Below, one piece after another: positions 22,595 through 31,006 of a stretch of DNA of 64,000 nucleotides; position 1 is the first letter of the stretch, and the number at the start of each line of letters is the position of its first letter. A program made the position numbers and the translations under genes. The notes beneath the pieces were generated by a model, which worked only from the letters and a program-made list of their open reading frames with translations, did not search any database and had not been told where the DNA came from. This DNA comes from Fodinicola acaciae (lineage in GTDB: Bacteria > Actinomycetota > Actinomycetes > Mycobacteriales > HKI-0501), in NCBI RefSeq assembly GCF_010993745.1, contig NZ_WOTN01000004.1, forward strand, positions 1 through 64,000. Reading direction: 5' to 3'.

Positions 22595-24244
22595 ATGCGC
22601 ATCACTCTGTACCTATTACGTGAAGAAGCCGAGTTCGATCGCTCAACATTGCGCAACAGTTCGTCCTACACACCTTGGGCCGTCCGCGCGCCCGACGAAG
22701 ATGACCTGGACTGGCAGTTGTTCGTGCGCCAAGCGCCGTCGAGCCCGCCCAAGTGGATGCCGGCGCTTGCGCCGATCATCGCCGACAGCGACGCGACAGA
22801 GCGGCAGCTGCTGACACGATCTGCCGGCGCGGTATTGCTGGCTCGTACCAGCGGACGCGTCTTCGTGCTGACGTTCGGTACGGGTTATCACGCTGTCGAT
22901 GAGTCGCAGATGGAGCCGGACTTCGGCCTGATCGTGGCCGCCAACAGCGTCGATCCCCGCAAGCTCAAAGTGGCCGAAGCCCGCGGCATGGACAAGGGCA
23001 TGCGGAACGCCGTCAGTTCGCTGCCGGTCCCCAACGAGATCTTCGCTCTCGGTCTGTCGACCAACGAAGAGTGGATCAAGCGATTAGGCGGCAAGGTCAG
23101 TGACGAGACCTTCGCTGCAAGCATCTCCGGCGCTGACTCGCTACGGCTGAGCATCGAGGACTTCAGCCTCGATCAACTCGGCGCCAAGCTCAAGCAGGTC
23201 CTGACTGTCTTTCAGCGCGACAGCTACAAGCAGGTGTTTCCCTTCCTCAACTACTTCCGCCGACTGCCAGCGAAGGACCCACTTATCGCCGAACTCGACG
23301 CTCAGCTGCTGAGTGATATGACCAGTCGGTCCGAGCAGGTCGGCTTCGCGGCACCCGACGAGTTCGAGTTCGCTACACCCGATTTCTACATGCTGCGCCG
23401 CCGCGGCCGCCGCAAGGAAGTCGAAGTCGGCGAGCTGAGTTCCGAGGCCGTCTACGATGCGCTCGATCAACTCGGGGCCTGGGACGACCCCCTACGCGGC
23501 GTGGACGTTGCCGCGTTCGGTGGCGCCGACCATATCGACGACGAGCGGATGCCGCTGGACCGTTACACCGTGGTCAATGTCCGCCGCCAGGTTGACGGGG
23601 TCGAGGATCGCTTCGCCCGGACGGCCGGTGCATGGTTCCGCATCGACCGCGACTACGTCGAAACACTGGAGCGGTTCATGGCCGGCGTTCAGGACATCAC
23701 GCCGGACTTCCCGCTGCCGGTATGGGATGAGGACTGGCTCGTCGCCAACAACATCGAGGGCAAGTACGGCGAGGAGCGCTACAACAACCACGTCGGCAAG
23801 GAGTGCGGCTACGCCGTGCTGGACCGGAAGTTCTATCGTGGCCGGGCCGGTCAGAAGATCGAGGTCTGCGATCTTCTGACGCCTGCCAGGCAGCTGGTCT
23901 GCGTCAAGCGCCTGGACGGCGCCGACCGACTGAGTCACCTCTTCCAACAGGGATCCGTATCCTCGCGACTGATGCAGGACGTTGCCTACCAAACGAAGGT
24001 CCTCGACGCTCTCGATAGCGTCGGCGGCGGCCATGACTTCGGCGATCGATCCGGCTGGACGTTCGTTTTCGCCATCGCCACCAGTCGCACAGGTGCACTT
24101 CACGATATCCTGACGTTCTTCGGGCGCGTCGCCCTCATGACGCACGCTGAGGCGATCGCTGAGTTGGGATACAAGGTGGCGATCGCCAAGGTCGACTACG
24201 TCGCCGCGACGAAGCCACCACCGAGTGATCAAACAGACGACTGA
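22595..24244 (+). CDS. TIGR04141/DUF6119 family protein
   Basis: A 549-residue protein matching the sporadically distributed TIGR04141 (DUF6119) family in length and layout: N-terminal MRITLYLLREEAEF, a middle RTSGRVFVLTFGTGYHAVDE, then the hallmark C-terminal region KYGEERYNNHVGKECGYAVLDRK, KIEVCDLLTPARQLVCVKRLDGADRLSHLFQQGSVSS. The function is not established. The patchy distribution and accessory surroundings suggest a defence or mobile-element role (inference). A single gene with no coupled partner. Confidence 0.75.
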   Translation: MRITLYLLREEAEFDRSTLRNSSSYTPWAVRAPDEDDLDWQLFVRQAPSSPPKWMPALAPIIADSDATERQLLTRSAGAVLLARTSGRVFVLTFGTGYHAVDESQMEPDFGLIVAANSVDPRKLKVAEARGMDKGMRNAVSSLPVPNEIFALGLSTNEEWIKRLGGKVSDETFAASISGADSLRLSIEDFSLDQLGAKLKQVLTVFQRDSYKQVFPFLNYFRRLPAKDPLIAELDAQLLSDMTSRSEQVGFAAPDEFEFATPDFYMLRRRGRRKEVEVGELSSEAVYDALDQLGAWDDPLRGVDVAAFGGADHIDDERMPLDRYTVVNVRRQVDGVEDRFARTAGAWFRIDRDYVETLERFMAGVQDITPDFPLPVWDEDWLVANNIEGKYGEERYNNHVGKECGYAVLDRKFYRGRAGQKIEVCDLLTPARQLVCVKRLDGADRLSHLFQQGSVSSRLMQDVAYQTKVLDALDSVGGGHDFGDRSGWTFVFAIATSRTGALHDILTFFGRVALMTHAEAIAELGYKVAIAKVDYVAATKPPPSDQTDD

Positions 24245-24520
24245 TCGTTCGCCAAAGCGATGGGCACCTGCCGCCGGCACGACAAGCAGCCGAACTACGC
24301 CTCTGAATCACAGAAGCTTGTCATTCCGCCCGACCAGTCGAGCCTAGGCAGGCAGCCTGTGCTTCTGCGATATCTCGTACCGCGCTGACTATCTGTAGCT
24401 TCGCGCGCATTAACCCGCATCTTCATACTCCCCTGCGGCTCCTGGCCAGTCGCGTGCGACAGGCCTGCGACAGGTGCGCTCTAGCATTTGCATGTCTTCG
24501 ATTGGCGAGAGGAGGTAACA

Positions 24521-24733
24521 ATGATGGGCAAGGCTTACGACCCGAATACCGGCGAGCCGATTGGCGAGCAGTGGGAATCCGGCGGCACAACCTACACCGC
24601 TAAGTCAACGGATGATCCAAAGGCGCCGGGCGGCTACTTCCTGTCTCAGCAGGACGAGCGCGGCAAGGAAACGGCCGTCTACAACGCTGACGGCACGCTC
24701 GCGGACGTTGACGCCAACAAGAACTGGCAGTAG
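24521..24733 (+). CDS. Small hydrophilic protein
   Basis: A 70-residue protein with an excellent ribosome site (GAGAGGAGGTAACA then ATG). Rich in Gly, Asp and Thr: DPNTGEPIGEQWESGGTTYTAK, GGYFLSQQDERGKETAVYN, ADVDANKNW. Repeated short beta hairpins are likely. No signal or membrane segment. The family is not recognised. The 275 bases before it (24245-24520) hold no gene. Confidence 0.6.
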   Translation: MMGKAYDPNTGEPIGEQWESGGTTYTAKSTDDPKAPGGYFLSQQDERGKETAVYNADGTLADVDANKNWQ

Positions 24734-24841
24734 CCAGGACTAGTGCAGACCTGGGCATGTCTGCGCGGACCAGTCGAATTGACAAGCGTCGAACAAAAAC
24801 TACCCATCTTTGCCGTCTGGAGTATAATAGTACTTAGAACT

Positions 24842-25348
24842 ATGAATAGGTACCGTTACCCACCAGCTTTCATGAACCAGTTAGTCACGGCGCTACGCTA
24901 CGGTGACCGTGATTCCTTTGTTCAGCTGAAGTACCAACGCCTCCAAGAGGGCGACGTTCTCCGCTTCGACAACCTGGACTTGCGCGGCGTCGATCTGAGC
25001 ACGGTACCGCTCAGTTTTACGTATTTCGTTGCCTGCAATCTAAGTAGTGCTAGCTTTCGCAGTAATTACTTACTACCCACAGCCTTCCAGCACTGTGATA
25101 TGCAGCGTGTCGACCTGCGCGGTACAGGCGGAGTCGTCGATATGTACGCATGCGATCTACGCGATGCCGTATGGGATGAGCAGACGAGCCTTGGACCGAT
25201 GAAGCTCGACTCCGAGCCGTCTAGACTTGAGGCAGTGCAGATGGACCAAAGGCTCCATCACTTCCTAGCCAATCAGGGCGTCCGGTTCAAGCTACGTAAG
25301 CCACTCGATGCCATATACGACATGGCGCAGAACTGCGCGTATCAATAG
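24842..25348 (+). CDS. Pentapeptide-repeat-like protein
   Basis: A 168-residue protein. The middle shows degenerate A(D/N)LxX repeats: LRFDNLDLRGVDLSTVPLSF, CNLSSASFRSNYL, FQHCDMQRVDLRG, ACDLRDAVWDE, typical of a short right-handed quadrilateral beta helix. Pentapeptide proteins can mimic DNA or act as scaffolds. Helical ends flank the repeats. The ATG at 24842 was chosen; MNQLVTAL at 24872 is possible. A terminator follows at 25382. Confidence 0.6.
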   Translation: MNRYRYPPAFMNQLVTALRYGDRDSFVQLKYQRLQEGDVLRFDNLDLRGVDLSTVPLSFTYFVACNLSSASFRSNYLLPTAFQHCDMQRVDLRGTGGVVDMYACDLRDAVWDEQTSLGPMKLDSEPSRLEAVQMDQRLHHFLANQGVRFKLRKPLDAIYDMAQNCAYQ

Positions 25349-25381
25349 TACGCCGCCGGAACAAGCGCGGTACGGACCCAT

Positions 25382-25402
25382 GCGGGAGATGCCACCTCCC
25401 GC
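25382..25402 (+). terminator. Hairpin after pentapeptide-like gene
   Basis: GCGGGAG / CTCCCGC with a seven-base loop, 33 bases past the stop. It marks the left limit of the accessory block; the next gene begins the catabolic island. Confidence 0.55.
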
Positions 25403-25506
25403 TGCAACCAGTTTCCATCACCGAAACGGGGAATCTGACCGGCGCTCAATTGTCCTTTGACTCCTCACCAGGTGCAGCGAGGTCGAGCCGCGCAACAAGC
25501 CAGATC

Positions 25507-26751
25507 TCAGCCGCCGATGACGAAGAAGTCATTCGGCGTCGACTGTAGGAACTCTGCGCCGCTTGGGGTAACAAGCAGTGTGTTGATGCCCATGGTGAGT
25601 CCGGCGTGTTTGGGGAGGTAGAAGTTCGCCTCGAAGTTGAGGACTTCGTTTTCGATGAAGGCCGCCTCTGGGTCGGTGTCCTCGTCGTAAACGAACTCGC
25701 CGACCCAGTCCGGGGGGAAGGCGATGCCGAGCTCGTAGCCGCCGACCCACCAGCGGTCGTCCCAGACGCCAACCTCCTGGTAGTAGGCCTGTAGCGGCTG
25801 CATGACCTGGTGAACCGTCGCCCCTGACTTGAGGTGACCGCGGACGATGTCGAGCGCAGCGAGCGTGGGCTTGATGTAGTCGCTTATCACTGGGTCGGGC
25901 TCTCCGAGGGAGAAGGTCCGTGCCATGTTGGCGTGGTAGCGGAAATACACCCCGCTGACGTCGATGTTGACGATGTCGCCGGGCATGATCTTGCGCCGGG
26001 AGGCGAGCGCGTGGACGCATGCGCTTTTTGCTCCCGAGCAGACGGGCATCGTGATGCCCGGGTTCTCCCCGCCGGCCTTGGCCATGGCGTAGACGATCTC
26101 GGCGTAGACGTCGAGCTCGGTGATGCCGGGTTGGAGTGCCGACCTGGCCGCGGCCATGCCGATGTCGGCGATGCGTTGAGCGGTGCGGATGTGCGAGATC
26201 TCCTGGGGGCTTTTGTGCCGACGAGCCCGTCGGACGATCTGGGTTGCGTCGCTGATGACGCCGCCGGCGGCCTCGATGGCTGCCTGGAATGCCTCGCTGT
26301 CCAGGCGGTTGGGTCGGTAGCTGCCCATCTCCAGGCCAACGCGTGTGCCGCTGCGGACCCATCCCGCGTGCCGCAGTCCTGAGATGATGCCGTCGAGCAG
26401 GTCCCTGTCGCCGGCGAGGTGGATATGGGTCGATGCGGACGTGATCCGCGCCAGCAGCAGCTCGTCTTCGGTCTCGAAGTGCAGCCAGTGGTCGTGGTCG
26501 ACGTGCACGGCGACACCGGATAGCGCCGGCCAGGCTGACGGCGACTGCCCGTGGTACCACTCAGCCTGGTAGCCGGTCAGCCAGCAGATCGCCTCGGGCG
26601 ATGACAGGTAGATGAGGTCAAGGTCGATCTCGGCCATTGCCTGTCGCAGTCGCTGGTGGCGGTTTTGGTATTCCCCGATGGAGAAGGCGGGCTCCTGTTC
26701 GGGGTAGGCAGCGGCGAGGAACTGTTCCTTGTTAGACGTGGTGGCGGTCAT
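25507..26751 (-). CDS. M24-fold hydrolase, creatinase/ectoine-hydrolase-like
   Basis: A 414-residue 'pita-bread' protein: N-terminal creatinase domain (residues ~25-165), then the catalytic domain (TAQRIADIGMAAARSALQPGITE, GITMPVCSG). Metal-type M24 peptidases keep D-x10-D...H...E...E; here IDVSGVYFRYHANMARTF has Asn for the second Asp, and GYELGIAFPPDW replaces GHGIG, as in metal-independent creatinase and DoeA. This argues for C-N hydrolysis of a small amide or amidine rather than a peptide. Its start overlaps the deacetylase stop by four bases. Confidence 0.8.
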   Translation of the reverse strand: MTATTSNKEQFLAAAYPEQEPAFSIGEYQNRHQRLRQAMAEIDLDLIYLSSPEAICWLTGYQAEWYHGQSPSAWPALSGVAVHVDHDHWLHFETEDELLLARITSASTHIHLAGDRDLLDGIISGLRHAGWVRSGTRVGLEMGSYRPNRLDSEAFQAAIEAAGGVISDATQIVRRARRHKSPQEISHIRTAQRIADIGMAAARSALQPGITELDVYAEIVYAMAKAGGENPGITMPVCSGAKSACVHALASRRKIMPGDIVNIDVSGVYFRYHANMARTFSLGEPDPVISDYIKPTLAALDIVRGHLKSGATVHQVMQPLQAYYQEVGVWDDRWWVGGYELGIAFPPDWVGEFVYDEDTDPEAAFIENEVLNFEANFYLPKHAGLTMGINTLLVTPSGAEFLQSTPNDFFVIGG

Positions 26752-27869
26752 GAGGGGAACTCCCAGAAGCGCGAGAGGTAGGTCTGGGTCAAGGTGATGC
26801 CGGCGTCTCCGTGGTGCGGGTTGTCGGGGAGGTAGCCGATCGGGTCACCGAGTTCGGCGGGCCGTCCGAGGAATCCCTCGCAGGTTGCGTGCAAGCAGTA
26901 GGCGGCGTACGAGAGGTGATAGCCGCCCTCCTGGACCGCGACGAATCGACCGCCGGTGACGGCGGCGGCGAGTTCTCGGGTGAGCATGCCGAGCCGATGG
27001 AAACCGCGCATCGTCAGGCACTGACGACCGTTGGGGTCGTAGGCACTGGCGTCCTGACCAGAGGAGATGATGAGCAGCTGTGGGTCGTACTGTTCGATGA
27101 TCGGTCTGACGACCAACTTCCAGCCGGCGGCGTAACCAGCGTCTCCTGTGCCGAGAGGTAGTTCGATGTTGACGTTGTAGCCCATTCCGTCGCCCACGCC
27201 GATCTCGGCGGCGGAGCCGGTTTGGGGGTGGGTCGGGCTCCAGGTTCCGTGGCGCATGTGGAGGGAGACGTAGAGGACGTCGTCTCGGTGGTAGAAGAAC
27301 TCCTGTGTTCCGTTGCCGTGGTGCACGTCCCAGTCGATGATCGCGACACGTTCCAGGCCGCTTTTGAGGGCTTTTTCCGCCATGAGGGCAGCGTGGTTGA
27401 ACGCCCCGTATCCCTCAGCTTGTGTGGGCTGAGCGTGATGTCCGGGAGGCCGGACTAATGCGTAGGCGTGGTTGGTCTGGTGTGTGAGAACCGCGTCGAC
27501 CGCTTCGAGTGATGTCCCTGCCGCCGCCAGGATCGACTCCCAGGCGTTTGACGATAGGACGGTGGTGTCTTCGATGTATCCCCCGCCGTTTTGGATGAAC
27601 TGCCGAACGGATGCGATGTGGGTCTCGGGGTGCGCGGTCGCCAACTCCTCCACGGTCGCTAGCCGCCCGTCGCGCCAGGTGATGTGCTCTGCGATCGGTC
27701 CACGCTGGAGCACCGATCGCATGTTGATGATGCGATCTGCGTTCTCGACGTGGTTCTCGGCTACCTCGATCAGCGGTGAAGCGGCAACCTCCCCGAATGC
27801 CATTCCAGTGTCGTTGAGCAGGACACGGTCATCCCAGAACAGCCAGAGATCGTCGCTGGTGTCGGTCAT
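26748..27869 (-). CDS. Class II histone-deacetylase/acetylpolyamine amidohydrolase family protein
   Basis: A 373-residue zinc deacetylase-fold protein. RPPGHHA carries the His pair, DWDVHHGNGTQ the Asp/His zinc ligands, and SSGQDASAYDP the second Asp. Bacterial members remove acetyl or other acyl groups from polyamines and amines. The ATG overlaps the upstream stop (ATGA), so it is coupled to the gene at 27866. Surrounded by two other C-N hydrolases and downstream amine oxidases, N-acylamine deacylation is the likely job. Confidence 0.85.
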   Translation of the reverse strand: MTDTSDDLWLFWDDRVLLNDTGMAFGEVAASPLIEVAENHVENADRIINMRSVLQRGPIAEHITWRDGRLATVEELATAHPETHIASVRQFIQNGGGYIEDTTVLSSNAWESILAAAGTSLEAVDAVLTHQTNHAYALVRPPGHHAQPTQAEGYGAFNHAALMAEKALKSGLERVAIIDWDVHHGNGTQEFFYHRDDVLYVSLHMRHGTWSPTHPQTGSAAEIGVGDGMGYNVNIELPLGTGDAGYAAGWKLVVRPIIEQYDPQLLIISSGQDASAYDPNGRQCLTMRGFHRLGMLTRELAAAVTGGRFVAVQEGGYHLSYAAYCLHATCEGFLGRPAELGDPIGYLPDNPHHGDAGITLTQTYLSRFWEFPS

Positions 27870-29392
27870 GTCGCAGTTCCAGCCGAACCGCGGCCGGATT
27901 TTCCGATCATCCGGTTGAGGACGTTCTGGGTGATCTGCTGAACTCGCCGGTCTGGTAGTGCGGAGGGCAGTCCTTGCCACGTGGGGCGCTGGAATCCTGG
28001 TGGGTGTGACAGACCGGTTCCCCACCAGCAGGTGGCGGCGTTGAACACGATGTTGTTCGCGTCGCCGTAGTAGACGGTCGCCGCGTACGCACCGTCCCCG
28101 AGCAGCGGCTCCCAGGTGGGACCCGAGGAGATGACTTCCAGTCCTGGGATGTCGGTCGGCCCACCGTGCCACTCATGGCCGACCAGATTGGGGATGGACT
28201 CGCCCGCGTTCATGCCGGTCCCGTTGAAGACCCAGTGGTCGGGTGCGTCGCAGACCCAGTCGCCGACCCCTTCGATGGGCCAGTGGTTCCGCGCACCCAT
28301 CAACAGCCCGTCGTTGGGGGCCTTCAGAGGGAACGGGTAGCTGGCGCTGTAGGCGAGTTCTGCCTCAGAGGGCACATAGCCAGACTCAGGGGATCGGTCT
28401 GGGCCGAAGGCGTCAACCCGAGAAAACACCCGCTCTGGCGTCCCCGTGGACGAGGGACGCATTCCTACCTCGAAGCAGTAGCTGTTCCCGGCGAAGAACC
28501 CGAGGCTGAGGCCTGAGTCTCGGGCGGCCGTCAGGTTGTCGTACATGCTGCGGGTCACGTACTCGTCGTGCCCGATCACCAGCGCGGCTCGTGCCCGGTC
28601 GAAACGTGCGGTCCCGCGGTGGGTGTCAATGTCAGCGCAGTAGGTGACGTCGTACCCCATCTGCTCAAGCCAGTAGATGAACGGGTACTCGAACACGAAG
28701 TACTCGCCCGTGCCCGGCAGCGGGGAAACGAAGTAGGTCGTCGACATGTAGGGGCGGTCGTGGCTGACAAAGACGTCGGTTCCGTAGTAGCCGGTGAGGT
28801 CGTCCTCGCCGTTGGAGTACAGAGAGAACGCCGTGGGCCAGCGGTTGTACGCCTGCCAGGTGAACTCGGAGGTCTGAGCAATCAGGTCGGCCTGCCGCTG
28901 GTCACGAACCACGAAGATGACATAGCTTTCGACGCCGTTGTCAGCTCGGGTCAACTTGCCGATATATGTGCCGCTCGTCCAGTCCTTGGGAATGTCGAGC
29001 GCGTAAGAGGGCTCCCAGTCACATTCGATCAGCCGGCCAGGCTTTGGGGACGGATCGGGCTGCTGCGCGCCGGCAATCGGACCGACCGAGGCCATGTGCC
29101 GGGCGCCGAGGCCCTGGTAGTAGCCCATCCGATAGAAGTCGATGGTGAAGTCGGTGGCCGGCGCGGTGCTGACGTGGATGGTGAGCGTGTCGCCGGGCAG
29201 GACGCTCGTCGCTGCGCACCAGCCTTCGATCTCGGCGTTCCGCCCGGAGTCCTGCCAGATCAGCCTGTCGGCGCCAGGCTTCTGTCCTGCGCTCACGCCG
29301 GGCCGGTAACTGAGCCGTCGCGGCAGCCAGTCGACCGTGCCGGGCTTGGCGTTTTCGACCGCGATCACATGTGGGCGGGTCGTGCTACTCAA
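27866..29392 (-). CDS. N,N-dimethylformamidase large-subunit-like protein
   Basis: A 508-residue protein from TTG with GAGGAGA six bases upstream. Layout matches the DMFA2 family: beta domain (EGWCAATSVLPGDTLTIHVS, DFYRMGYYQGLGARHM, GTYIGKLTR, SYVIFVVRD), then a Rossmann-like part (FTWQAYNRWP, FEYPFIYWLEQMGYDVTYCADID, ALVIGHDEYVTRSMYDNL). Dimethylformamidase is an amidohydrolase with a Tyr/Tyr/Glu iron site; I cannot assign those residues here. No small subunit gene is adjacent. First gene of the leftward three-gene operon, divergent from TetR. Confidence 0.75.
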   Translation of the reverse strand: MSSTTRPHVIAVENAKPGTVDWLPRRLSYRPGVSAGQKPGADRLIWQDSGRNAEIEGWCAATSVLPGDTLTIHVSTAPATDFTIDFYRMGYYQGLGARHMASVGPIAGAQQPDPSPKPGRLIECDWEPSYALDIPKDWTSGTYIGKLTRADNGVESYVIFVVRDQRQADLIAQTSEFTWQAYNRWPTAFSLYSNGEDDLTGYYGTDVFVSHDRPYMSTTYFVSPLPGTGEYFVFEYPFIYWLEQMGYDVTYCADIDTHRGTARFDRARAALVIGHDEYVTRSMYDNLTAARDSGLSLGFFAGNSYCFEVGMRPSSTGTPERVFSRVDAFGPDRSPESGYVPSEAELAYSASYPFPLKAPNDGLLMGARNHWPIEGVGDWVCDAPDHWVFNGTGMNAGESIPNLVGHEWHGGPTDIPGLEVISSGPTWEPLLGDGAYAATVYYGDANNIVFNAATCWWGTGLSHPPGFQRPTWQGLPSALPDRRVQQITQNVLNRMIGKSGRGSAGTAT

Positions 29393-29698
29393 GAGGACTC
29401 TCCTCAGGCTATGGAGCGTATGTGCCTCGCGCTGCGCAGGTGAGCGACATCCGCAGCGACACTCGCAGACCCGGCCGGCCAAGTGAGGCGAAGCATGGAA
29501 TGCACTGTTCGCCGGCGCCGATCACGTCCAGCGGTGGCGTCGCGTATAGCCAGTGCACCGTGCCGACGGCCACACGCTAACAGAAGTAGTACGAAGATTC
29601 TACAACGTCTGTATCATTTCGTTGGTGGCGATCACTCTGATGGGCCTGGAGAGCTGATGGGCCGGGAGAGCGTGATTCCTCATTGAGTGACGCCAACT

Positions 29699-29718
29699 TG
29701 GCCCGCTGATGTGGGCCA
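29699..29718. promoter_or_regulatory. Candidate TetR operator
   Basis: TGGCCC and GGGCCA flank an eight-base centre, 61 bases before the TetR start, in the 386-base gap between the divergent TetR and DMFA-like genes (29393-29778). Nothing else was seen in that gap. Confidence 0.4.
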
Positions 29719-29778
29719 GCAAGCTGTTAAGCTGCAGCTCGCAACATTGTCCGCCACAACAGTCGACGACGGTCAGGG

Positions 29779-30384
29779 ATGCCTCGCTACGTAGATCATG
29801 AAGTACGCAAGCAGGCCATCCTCGACGCCGCCTTGGAGATCATGGCGAACGAAGGTTCCGACGGGCTCTCATTCCGCCGGATCGCCGAGATGGTCGGCGG
29901 AAACTCAACGACGGTCGTCACGCACTACTATGCCACTCAGCGTGAACTTCTCGATGATCTCCACGCGCGTCTGTCCGATGCGTGGGAGAGCCAGATTGCC
30001 TCTCTTGATCTGATCTCGGATAGCCCGCAAGAGCGGCTGCGGCAGCTGATCCTCTGGTTCATTCCCGAGACCGATGCAGACATCACCATGGAACGGGCTC
30101 GCATTCAGTTGATGGCACAGACCGAAGTCGATGAGGTATTCCGGTTGGCGTATCAGCGGTGGAACGCGTCGATGCGTGAACACCTCCGTGAGCGGTTGGT
30201 TCCGCTCGCGCCGGCCGAGCAGTTGGACAGTCTGGTCGACCTACTCCGCATCTTCACCCGCGGAACGGTTCTGTCGATGCTGGAATACCCCGGAGAGTGG
30301 CCCAGCGAGCGCCGAACCGCCGTGGTGGATCGTCTGATCTGCCTCATCGACCAGACGACCACCAATCCGGCCCTGCCTCACTGA
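29779..30384 (+). CDS. TetR family regulator (module 1)
   Basis: A 201-residue protein. N-terminal helix-turn-helix: RKQAILDAALEIMANEGSDGLSFRRIAEMVGGNSTTVVTHYYATQRELLDDL. The remaining ~150 residues are a TetR-type ligand domain. Paralogue at 47155 shares the unusual VTHYF/VTHYY core. Divergent from the three-hydrolase operon and convergent with the MaoC/ligase pair; probably represses the former. Its last codons belong to a tandem repeat. Confidence 0.9.
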   Translation: MPRYVDHEVRKQAILDAALEIMANEGSDGLSFRRIAEMVGGNSTTVVTHYYATQRELLDDLHARLSDAWESQIASLDLISDSPQERLRQLILWFIPETDADITMERARIQLMAQTEVDEVFRLAYQRWNASMREHLRERLVPLAPAEQLDSLVDLLRIFTRGTVLSMLEYPGEWPSERRTAVVDRLICLIDQTTTNPALPH

Positions 30385-30447
30385 TTCCGCCTCACTGATT
30401 CCGCCACATTGGGTTCCGCCTCATTGGGTTCCGCCTCATTGGTTTCC
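30375..30447. repeat. Tandem repeat, five units of 14-15 bases
   Basis: Units are GCCTCACTGATTCC (30375, 30389), GCCACATTGGGTTCC (30403), GCCTCATTGGGTTCC (30418) and GCCTCATTGGTTTCC (30433). The first unit includes the TetR stop codon. Probably slippage-generated. Confidence 0.85.
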
Positions 30448-30537
30448 GCCTGGGTTGACGGATCTTCGCAAAGGGCGGTAGCTGAACTGTCGGCGGGGAT
30501 GACAGAGCCAGCCCCGTCACACACGCCTTCACTCGCG

Positions 30538-31002
30538 TTAGGCCGTCAGGTCATCCGGGACTCGGGGCAGGACGAGGACCCATAGGGCGGCCGTGAATCC
30601 CGGTCGGTCGTGACCCTGGACCTCGCCGACAAACTCGGTCAGGATGAGGTAGCCGCCGTTCTTCTGTTTGATTTCCGTGACTTCGCCGCGAGCCCGCAGC
30701 TTCTGCCCAACAAATACCGGAGTCACGAACCGGACTCGATCCAGTCCGTAGTTCATCGCGAACGCGTTGGGGTCATGCAACCGCGCAGTGGTACTCACCA
30801 GGTATGGAATCAGCGCCAGCAGGTGGAATCCCTCGATCATCCCATCCGGGAAGCTGTCGACATCCCATTCGTAGTCGTCGCGCACGTAGAACGTCGCCTC
30901 GTCGAAGAGCTCGAGCCGACGCTGGTCAACGGTGATCCACGGGCTCACGAATGTGCTGCCAAGACGCTGCGGAATCTCATCGAATGTGTAGCGATCAGGC
31001 AC
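30538..31002 (-). CDS. MaoC-like hot-dog protein with altered catalytic site (module 1)
   Basis: A 154-residue protein from GTG, seven bases after GGAGG. The region NYGLDRVRFVTPVFVGQKLRARGEVTEI is the C-terminal half of a MaoC/acyl-hydratase hot-dog fold. The catalytic D...H of hydratases (usually GDxxxIHxD) and the following AHG are not seen: this copy reads YVRDDYEWDV and MIEGFHLL. The paralogue at 44939 has the same changes (VEGYHLL), so they define a subfamily. It lies four bases after the ligase stop. It probably binds the ligase's acyl-CoA product. Confidence 0.65.
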   Translation of the reverse strand: MPDRYTFDEIPQRLGSTFVSPWITVDQRRLELFDEATFYVRDDYEWDVDSFPDGMIEGFHLLALIPYLVSTTARLHDPNAFAMNYGLDRVRFVTPVFVGQKLRARGEVTEIKQKNGGYLILTEFVGEVQGHDRPGFTAALWVLVLPRVPDDLTA

Positions 31003-31006
31003 GCAT

